From Gammaproteobacteria bacterium (GTDB lineage Bacteria; Pseudomonadota; Gammaproteobacteria; Steroidobacterales; Steroidobacteraceae), in contig JAOUGR010000035.1 in the NCBI GenBank assembly GCA_029857655.1, positions 1 to 11,643 of the forward strand: DNA of 11,643 nucleotides. Direction: 5' to 3'. Below, in pieces: positions 7,085-11,643 of this stretch. Numbering within the stretch: position 1 is the stretch's first letter; the number at the start of each line of letters is the position of its first letter. A model generated the notes under the pieces. The model saw only the letters and a program-made list of their open reading frames with translations, had not been told where the DNA came from and ran no database searches. The position numbers and the translations under genes are program-made.

Positions 7085-7088
7085 CTCC
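7085..7088 (-). promoter_or_regulatory. Ribosome binding site fixing the lipoprotein start
   Basis: GGAG on the minus strand sits 7 nt before the ATG at 7077. It overlaps no competing start in the correct frame (an ATG at 7082 is out of frame), so it supports translation starting at the lipoprotein signal peptide. Confidence 0.7.
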
Positions 7089-7090
7089 GT

Positions 7091-7495
7091 TCAGTTCTTG
7101 AGTTCGGCGGTTGCAACAAGCTCGACCAGCGCATCGGGAAAGAAGAGTCTCGAAACCTCGACCGCCGTTACGGCGGGTGGTGCTGCGTTCGCCAGACTGT
7201 AGCAGCGATCGCGCACATGCGCTGATCGGGCGAGAGCTGCGATGTCGGTCGTGTAGGCGGTTTCGCAGACTACATCGACCAGCGTCAGCCCGGCTGCGGC
7301 GAGCGCGGCCTGCAGGCGGTCATAGATGCGCTGGATCTGTGCTTCCATGTCGCCGGGTCCGACGACTTCCATGGCGTCATTGATTGCGGTCATCCCCGAC
7401 AGGTACAAAGTACCATTCGAGCGGACCGCCGCGCTGATATTGAAGCGCTCCTCGATTTCGCGACTGATCCTGATCACCTGGTCCCAGCGCGCCAT
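7091..7495 (-). CDS. Rid/YjgF-family protein lacking the catalytic arginine
   Basis: A 134-aa member of the Rid (YjgF/YER057c/UK114) family, small cytoplasmic trimers. The family's best-known member, RidA, hydrolyses reactive enamines/imines such as 2-aminoacrylate released by PLP enzymes. The fold signature is clear: LYLSGMTA (30-37), AQIQRIYDRLQAALAAAGLTLVDVV (52-76), and the C-terminal PPAVTAVEVSRL followed by LVELVATA. In E. coli RidA the equivalent of AVTAVEV is ARSCVEV, whose Arg105 binds the substrate carboxylate. Here that position is Val109, so classical RidA deaminase activity is unlikely; the protein probably belongs to one of the Rid subfamilies without this Arg. The gene lies 9 bp after speA and 13 bp before the lipoprotein gene, so the three are very probably co-transcribed. 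ATG at 7495 is preferred because residues match from there; the Shine-Dalgarno (GGA) is weak, as expected for coupled translation. Confidence 0.92.
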   Translation of the reverse strand: MARWDQVIRISREIEERFNISAAVRSNGTLYLSGMTAINDAMEVVGPGDMEAQIQRIYDRLQAALAAAGLTLVDVVCETAYTTDIAALARSAHVRDRCYSLANAAPPAVTAVEVSRLFFPDALVELVATAELKN

Positions 7496-7504
7496 GATCC
7501 GGGC

Positions 7505-9457
7505 TCAGGCCACGCCGTCTGGCTCGAGGTACGTGTAGCCGGCGAGTTCGGATTCGTAGAAGCGCTTCAGGGCCTGGCCCTCGGCGACCGACAGCCGGCC
7601 GTCGCGCATGGCGCGCTCGCAGTCGCGCGCGAAGCGGGGATAGAGCTCGTCAGGATCGTACTGCATGTAGCCAAGCACCGTGCTCGCGGAATCGCCCTTG
7701 ACGATTTCCTCGATCCACCAGCCGTGCTCGTCATCGAGCCGGATGTGGACCACATGCGTGTCGCCGAAAAGGTTGTGCAGGTCGCCGAGTGTCTCCTGGT
7801 AGGCGCCGACCAGGAACGCGGCGAGGAAATAATCCTCGCCGGGCCGCAGTTCATGCACTTCGAGCGCGCGCTTGGTGTCGCGCGACGAAACGAAACGGTC
7901 GATCTTCCCGTCCGAATCGCAGGTGATGTCGGCAAGCACGGCACTGCGGCCCGGCCGCTCTTCCAGCCGGTGCAGCGGCATGATCGGGAACAGCTGGTCG
8001 ATTGCCCAGCTGTCGGGCAGCGACTGGAACACGGACATGTTGCAGAAATAGGTGTCGGACAGCAGCGCCTCGAGCCCGTCCAGCTCCTCTGGTACGCGAC
8101 CGAGCCGGCGTGTGACGTCGCGCACCTTGGCGCAGGTCGCCCAGTACAGGCGCTCGGCCAGGCTGCGCATTTCTATGTTCAGGTAACCGAGGCTGAACAT
8201 CTGCTGCGCCTGCTCGCGCGCCTGCTGCGCGTCATGCCAGCACTCGACCAGGCGCCGCTCGCTGACCGTGGCATGGGCGTCGAACAGGTCCGCGACCGGT
8301 TGCGGCAGGCGGCCGTCATCGGTCGCCGCGCGGTCCGGTGCGCTAAAGACGTCGAGCCGAGCGGCACCCAGAACATTGAAGACCAGTACGCTGTGATGGG
8401 CCGCGATCGCGCGCCCTGACTCGCTGATGATGACCGGATGCGCGAGGCCACGGGCATTGCAGACACTTGCCACCCGGTAAACGACGTCGCTCGCGTATTC
8501 GCGCAAAGAATAATTGGTGGACGACTCGAAATTGGTTCGCGTGCCGTCGTAGTCGATGCCGAGTCCGCCGCCGACATCGATGTACTCGAGGCCTGCACCG
8601 AGCTTTGCCAGTTCCGCATAAACCTGGGCCAGCTCGTTGACGGCGTCCTTGACGCGGCGGATGTCGTGCAGCTGCGAGCCTGGGTGGCAGTGCACGAGCT
8701 TCAGGCAGTCCAGCATGTCGTGCGATCGGAGCACTTCGACCAGGTCGAGGATCTCGGTCGTGAACAGGCCGAACTTCGAGCGATCGCCGGCGGATTCACG
8801 CCAGCGACCGGCACCCTCGGCCGCGAGCTTCACACGGACGCCGATCTTCGGCCGCACCTGGTACTTTTCGGCTTGGCGAAGGATGTAGCCGAGCTCGGAA
8901 AAATTCTCGACGACCGGAATGATCAAGCGGCCTAGTTTGCTCGCGAGGATCACCGCTTCGATGTAGCTGTCGTCCTTGAAGCCATTGCAGATGATCAGGC
9001 GGTCCGGCGCGTCCTCGGTCATCGCCATGACGGCAAGCAACTCGGGCTTTGACCCGCATTCGAGCCCGAACCCGAGTTCGGCGCTGCCCCGGTAGACTTC
9101 TTCGACGACCAGGCGCTGCTGGTTGACCTTGATCGGGAATACGGCGGCGTAGCGGTTCTTGTAGTCGTTCTCGGTGATTGCCGCGGCGAATGCATCGTGC
9201 AGCGAACGCAGGCGGTCACGCAGGATGTCGGAGAAGCGCAGCACCATCGGCGCAGTCAGGTCGCGCGCCCTCAGCTGCTGGACGACTTCATAGATGTCGA
9301 TTTCGCGGGTGTCGCCCTTGGCGGGCCGGCACACGACGTGACCGGCATCGTTGATGCCGAAATAGCCGCCACCCCAGGTGCCAGCGGCGTACAACTCGTT
9401 GGAGTCTTCGATGCTCCAGGGCCTGGGCGTAACGGCGCCGCGCGTCGAGCTGTCCAA
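7505..9457 (-). CDS. speA: Biosynthetic arginine decarboxylase
   Basis: A 650-aa PLP-dependent arginine decarboxylase (alanine-racemase-type fold III) that converts L-arginine to agmatine and CO2, the first step of the agmatine route to putrescine. Length matches E. coli SpeA (658 aa). Lys110 in FPIKVNQ is the Schiff-base lysine. The LVHCHPGSQ block (254-262) corresponds to the HFHLGSQ of E. coli, with Pro in place of Leu. The phosphate-binding GGGLG is at 297-301, SESGRA at 345-350, and Cys513 in ITCDSDGKID is the active-site cysteine contributed across the dimer. FQSLPDSWAIDQLFP and HNLFGDTHVVH are further SpeA hallmarks. It lacks most of the poorly conserved N-terminal extension of the E. 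coli enzyme and shows no signal peptide. The start is TTG at 9457: no ATG/GTG precedes it in frame within the leader, a purine-rich GGGGACGGA lies just upstream, and the predicted promoter places the transcript start about 25 nt before it. It heads an operon with the Rid and lipoprotein genes. Confidence 0.97.
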   Translation of the reverse strand: MDSSTRGAVTPRPWSIEDSNELYAAGTWGGGYFGINDAGHVVCRPAKGDTREIDIYEVVQQLRARDLTAPMVLRFSDILRDRLRSLHDAFAAAITENDYKNRYAAVFPIKVNQQRLVVEEVYRGSAELGFGLECGSKPELLAVMAMTEDAPDRLIICNGFKDDSYIEAVILASKLGRLIIPVVENFSELGYILRQAEKYQVRPKIGVRVKLAAEGAGRWRESAGDRSKFGLFTTEILDLVEVLRSHDMLDCLKLVHCHPGSQLHDIRRVKDAVNELAQVYAELAKLGAGLEYIDVGGGLGIDYDGTRTNFESSTNYSLREYASDVVYRVASVCNARGLAHPVIISESGRAIAAHHSVLVFNVLGAARLDVFSAPDRAATDDGRLPQPVADLFDAHATVSERRLVECWHDAQQAREQAQQMFSLGYLNIEMRSLAERLYWATCAKVRDVTRRLGRVPEELDGLEALLSDTYFCNMSVFQSLPDSWAIDQLFPIMPLHRLEERPGRSAVLADITCDSDGKIDRFVSSRDTKRALEVHELRPGEDYFLAAFLVGAYQETLGDLHNLFGDTHVVHIRLDDEHGWWIEEIVKGDSASTVLGYMQYDPDELYPRFARDCERAMRDGRLSVAEGQALKRFYESELAGYTYLEPDGVA

Positions 9458-9488
9458 GAATCCGTCCCCGTGCCAATACCGCGCGCGG

Positions 9489-9516
9489 ACGATATCAGAT
9501 CGCGGGCGCCTGTAAA
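9489..9516 (-). promoter_or_regulatory. Sigma70-like promoter for speA
   Basis: On the minus strand TTTACA (9516-9511, 5 of 6 matches to TTGACA) is followed after 16 bp by TATCGT (9494-9489, 4 of 6 to TATAAT). A start near 9482 leaves a leader of about 25 nt before the TTG of speA. The -35 begins only 7 bp after the sulfurtransferase stop, with no terminator between, so speA may be read both from here and by read-through. Confidence 0.45.
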
Positions 9517-9523
9517 CGGTTGG

Positions 9524-10369
9524 TCAGGCCTCGCGCGCGACCGGGCGCGCCGGATCGCGGATCCATTCGCTCCAGGAGCCGGCATAGAGCCGCCCGCCGG
9601 AGCGGCCCGAAACCTCCAGTGACAGCAACGCCTGACATGCGGTCACGCCCGAGCCGCACATGCAGATGGGCCCGGATCCGCCGGCCAGCCCGGTGCGCGT
9701 CCGCCAGAGTTCCGCCAGTTCTGCCGGCGGGCGGAAGCGGCTCTTGTCGTCGAGATTCAGCAGGAATGGCAGGTTGACGGCGCCGGGAATGTGCCCGGCG
9801 ACGGTGTCGAGGGGTTCCACCTTGCCCGCGAAACGCTCTGCGCCACGCACGTCCACGACCAGCTCGCCGCGCGCAAGCGCCTCGGCAACGCCGGTTGCGT
9901 CGCAGAGCATCTCCGGCCGCGGCCGCGCGACGAATCGTTCCGGCTGGCGCGCGACGCTCGCTTGCGAAACGGGATGGCTCTCCGCGAGCCAGGCGGCATA
10001 CCCGCCATCCAGCACGGCGACGGCGTCATGACCCAGGTATCGCAGCATCCACCAGAATCGCGCTGCATAGGCGCTGTTCCCGGCGTCGTAAGCGACAACC
10101 TGGGTGCTGGTGGTGACGCCCCAGCCTGAAAGCGTCGCCACGAATGCTTCAATCGCCGGCAGCGGGTGACGGCCGGTCCTGGGCGTGACTGGCGCGGACA
10201 AGTCGCGCTCGAGGTCGGCGTGAATCGCACCCGGAATGTGGCCGGCCCGCCAGGCGCGCACGCCGGCCTCGCTGTCGCCGAGATCGAAGCGGCAGTCCGC
10301 CACCAGCCAGTCCGGATCGGCCAGCCGGGTGGCGAGTTCGCCGGCGGTCACCAGTGTTGTCAGCGGCAA
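9524..10369 (-). CDS. 3-mercaptopyruvate/thiosulfate sulfurtransferase (two rhodanese domains)
   Basis: A 281-aa tandem-rhodanese sulfurtransferase that moves sulfane sulfur from 3-mercaptopyruvate (or thiosulfate) to thiols or cyanide in cysteine catabolism. The N-terminal domain (about 1-130) has WLVADCRFDL and the HIPGAIHAD element; its former catalytic loop reads YDAGNSAYAAR, with Asp95 in place of Cys, so it is inactive as usual. The C-terminal domain (about 150-281) has the active loop CGSGVTA with Cys238 as the persulfide carrier. CGSGVTA is the signature of mercaptopyruvate sulfurtransferases (SseA-like), while thiosulfate-specific enzymes typically have CRKGVTA, hence the preferred call. 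TTG at 10369 is supported by AGGAG 5 nt upstream and by residues matching the family from the start. A TAAGAT at 10408-10403 (minus) could be its -10, but no -35 is evident. It lies just upstream of speA in the same direction. Confidence 0.94.
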   Translation of the reverse strand: MPLTTLVTAGELATRLADPDWLVADCRFDLGDSEAGVRAWRAGHIPGAIHADLERDLSAPVTPRTGRHPLPAIEAFVATLSGWGVTTSTQVVAYDAGNSAYAARFWWMLRYLGHDAVAVLDGGYAAWLAESHPVSQASVARQPERFVARPRPEMLCDATGVAEALARGELVVDVRGAERFAGKVEPLDTVAGHIPGAVNLPFLLNLDDKSRFRPPAELAELWRTRTGLAGGSGPICMCGSGVTACQALLSLEVSGRSGGRLYAGSWSEWIRDPARPVAREA

Positions 10370-10374
10370 GCGGG

Positions 10375-10379
10375 CTCCT
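10375..10379 (-). promoter_or_regulatory. Ribosome binding site fixing the sulfurtransferase TTG start
   Basis: AGGAG on the minus strand lies 5 nt before TTG 10369, a strong Shine-Dalgarno that makes the non-ATG start credible. Confidence 0.7.
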
Positions 10380-10414
10380 GCAACCTTTTTGATGTCCGCC
10401 GCATCTTACCCGCG

Positions 10415-10600
10415 ATGAACATGTCGCCGAATCCGGAGTCCCGCCCGCCTGCCGGCGAAGTCGCGGAAACCAGGGTCAGGCGCCCGCTCCCGCAGGTCAG
10501 CGAGCCGGAACGCGAATTCTGGCGCCGGGCCGTCGATCTCGAGCGCCGGCGCATGGCGGCGCAACCGGACGGCACTTCTTCATGGTCGCCTGACCGGTAG
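10415..10600 (+). CDS. Possible small protein, 61 aa, unrecognised
   Basis: An ATG-to-TAG ORF of 61 codons fills the gap between two minus-strand genes. Of its 61 codons, 49 end in G or C (about 80%), the pattern of real genes in this window. The product is hydrophilic: a proline-rich N half (MNMSPNPESRPPAGE), then a charged, probably helical EREFWRRAVDLERRRMAAQ segment. There is no signal peptide or membrane segment. No Shine-Dalgarno precedes ATG 10415; an ATG two codons later is an alternative. The last 21 bp overlap the tail of the convergent DUF2238 gene, and the start lies in the leader region of the sulfurtransferase gene on the other strand. I do not recognise a family. The alternative is a non-coding leader with a chance ORF. 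Confidence 0.4.
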   Translation: MNMSPNPESRPPAGEVAETRVRRPLPQVSEPEREFWRRAVDLERRRMAAQPDGTSSWSPDR

Positions 10601-11224
10601 TCGGCCGGCGACGGCCAATGCAGTGACGGTGATCGCGGAACCGGCCAGCGCAAAGGCCATGTCCTTCTGGCCGTCCCAGATGTCGCCCTGGGTCCCGAGA
10701 TAGGCCATGCCCAGGTCGCCGCCGAACAGAATCGCGGCGGCATATTCAATCAGCTCGTAGATGACCGCGTGGGAGGCCATGAACAGCCAAGGAAACAGCG
10801 TGGCCCAGACCCGCGGGTAGCGTCCGTAGTGCGCGAAGATCTGGACCGCCGCGGGTGTCACCAGCAGGCCGTAGAGGAAATGAATCAGCCGATCGAAATG
10901 ATTTCGTTCGAAGCCCAGCAGGTCATTGAGGGTCGTGCCGGTCAGCGCCCTGAACCATTCGTCGTAGGGCACCAGCGCGTAGGTGTAATGCGCGCCGATG
11001 GCGTGCAGGGAGAAGAACAGGAACAGGCAGGTGTAGGCGAAATCACTGAATCTCAGGCGCCGCGCGGTCAGCACGAACATCGGCACGGCGATGAAGACCA
11101 GCAGGTTTTCCAGCAGCCAGTCGCTCCTGAAGACCGGCGCGATCGCCAGCGCAAGCCATAGCAGCACAAATAACGCCAGCAGAGTCAGCGGGTAGCGCCA
11201 CAGCGAGATAGTTTTACGGTACAT
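10580..11224 (-). CDS. DUF2238/YjdF-family inner membrane protein
   Basis: A 214-aa integral membrane protein of the DUF2238 (YjdF-like) family, whose function is not established. About six hydrophobic segments are visible: roughly 11-31, 37-53, 62-77, 114-131, 141-157 and 190-208. Conserved polar residues typical of the family lie at the membrane edges: HAIGAHYTY (74-82), NHFDRLIHFLYGLL (108-121), YELIEYAAA (156-164), and the signature LGTQGDIWDGQKDM (176-189). These His, Asp and Glu residues could bind a metal or act catalytically, but this is inference. ATG 11224 has AGG 7 nt upstream. The gene diverges from homospermidine synthase with 11 bp between start codons, and its 3' end overlaps the small plus-strand ORF by 21 bp. 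No link to polyamines can be drawn from sequence alone. Confidence 0.92.
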   Translation of the reverse strand: MYRKTISLWRYPLTLLALFVLLWLALAIAPVFRSDWLLENLLVFIAVPMFVLTARRLRFSDFAYTCLFLFFSLHAIGAHYTYALVPYDEWFRALTGTTLNDLLGFERNHFDRLIHFLYGLLVTPAAVQIFAHYGRYPRVWATLFPWLFMASHAVIYELIEYAAAILFGGDLGMAYLGTQGDIWDGQKDMAFALAGSAITVTALAVAGRLPVRRP

Positions 11225-11235
11225 TCTGCGACCTA

Positions 11236-11643
11236 ATGACCAAGCACACAGTCCATATCCATTTCCCCGGCCGCCTCATTTTCATCGGTTTTGGCAGCAT
11301 AGGCCAGGGCGTCCTGCCGCTGATCTTGCGCCATGTCGGTGGCCTGACGGCAGACCGCATCACGATTGTCACCGCCGACGATGCCGGTCGCGAGGAAGCC
11401 GAGAAATTCGGCATCCGGTTCGTGAACCATCCGTTGACGCGGGAAAACTTCCGGCACGTGCTCGACCCGCTGGTCGGTCGCGGCGATTTCATGCTCAATC
11501 TGTCGGTTGATGTGTCCAGCATTGCGCTGATCAAGCTGTGCCACGAGAAGGGCGCCCTGTACCTGGATACCTGCATCGAGCCGTGGCCCGGCGGCTACAC
11601 CGATCCGAATATCCCGGCCAGCCGACGCACGAATTCGCCCTGC
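11236..11643 (+). CDS. hss: Homospermidine synthase, 3' part beyond window
   Basis: The first 136 residues of a cytoplasmic NAD-dependent homospermidine synthase (EC 2.5.1.44), which joins two putrescines, or spermidine and putrescine, into homospermidine. The N-terminal Rossmann fold is clear: RLIFIGFGSIGQG with the dinucleotide-binding glycines at 18, 20, 23 and 25. It continues with the second strand ITIVTADDAG, then LTRENFRHVLDPLV and NLSVDVSSIALI (88-99). The family hallmark GALYLDTCIEPWPGGYTDP follows at 106-124. Full-length bacterial enzymes are about 470-480 aa, so roughly two thirds is missing at the window edge. ATG 11236 is firm: the in-frame stop TAG at 11209 lies just upstream and no other start codon intervenes. 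No good Shine-Dalgarno is seen. Its promoter must overlap the start of the divergent DUF2238 gene. With speA about 1.8 kb away, it points to homospermidine synthesis from arginine-derived putrescine. Confidence 0.96.
   Translation, partial: MTKHTVHIHFPGRLIFIGFGSIGQGVLPLILRHVGGLTADRITIVTADDAGREEAEKFGIRFVNHPLTRENFRHVLDPLVGRGDFMLNLSVDVSSIALIKLCHEKGALYLDTCIEPWPGGYTDPNIPASRRTNSPC

Noticed and set aside
7078..7134. Upstream start for the methyltransferase-like protein
   Set aside because: It would bury the lipoprotein signal peptide inside the protein and overlap the Rid gene; the GGAG 7 nt before ATG 7077 fixes the start.
7724..8419. 231-codon open frame on the plus strand opposite speA
   Set aside because: Fully inside the antisense of speA, whose catalytic motifs cover the region; no family features.
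9458..9523. Terminator between the sulfurtransferase and speA
   Set aside because: No GC-rich hairpin followed by a T-run is visible; the space is occupied by the speA promoter.
1..11643. CRISPR array, insertion sequence, prophage or defence island
   Set aside because: No repeat-spacer pattern, transposase, integrase, phage gene or terminal inverted repeats were seen; codon use is even across the window.

Overview
The window looks like chromosomal DNA from a GC-rich Gram-negative proteobacterium, most likely a gammaproteobacterium. The evidence is high GC at third codon positions, Sec and lipoprotein signal peptides, a proteobacterial-type LexA box, and a full-length biosynthetic arginine decarboxylase (SpeA). 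The lineage is inferred from gene content and style; no rRNA or other phylogenetic marker is present. There is no mobile element, CRISPR array, tRNA or rRNA. Genes are densely packed and no gene-free stretch exceeds about 160 bp, or about 210 bp if the small ORF at 10415 is not real.

Region 1 (1-3977, minus strand) is a likely four-gene operon. In transcription order it holds a 121-aa conserved hypothetical protein, a glutathione S-transferase, a stand-alone FIST-domain protein, and a secreted S9 (prolyl oligopeptidase family) peptidase cut by the left window edge just after its catalytic serine. Region 2 (3978-6207, plus strand) is a UvrD/Rep-type helicase preceded by a well-formed LexA operator, so it is probably an SOS-induced DNA-repair helicase. 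Its stop codon is 3 bp from the stop of the convergent gene.

Region 3 (6211-10369, minus strand) reads, in transcription order, 3-mercaptopyruvate sulfurtransferase, then arginine decarboxylase SpeA with its own sigma70-like promoter, then a Rid/YjgF-family protein lacking the catalytic arginine, then a predicted lipoprotein with a SAM-methyltransferase fold. The last three are separated by only 9 and 13 bp and are almost certainly one transcript. Region 4 (10370-11643) holds a possible 61-aa ORF on the plus strand, a DUF2238/YjdF-type membrane protein on the minus strand, and the start of homospermidine synthase on the plus strand, cut by the right edge. The last two diverge with only 11 bp between start codons.

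The clearest shared theme is polyamine metabolism. SpeA makes agmatine from arginine, and homospermidine synthase uses putrescine, so the organism probably makes homospermidine by the arginine-agmatine-putrescine route. The agmatine-to-putrescine enzymes are not in this window. I found no clearly new multi-gene system. The points most worth follow-up are the SOS box on the helicase, the apparently exported methyltransferase, the Arg-less Rid protein coupled to SpeA, and the nearly promoter-free divergent junction at homospermidine synthase.
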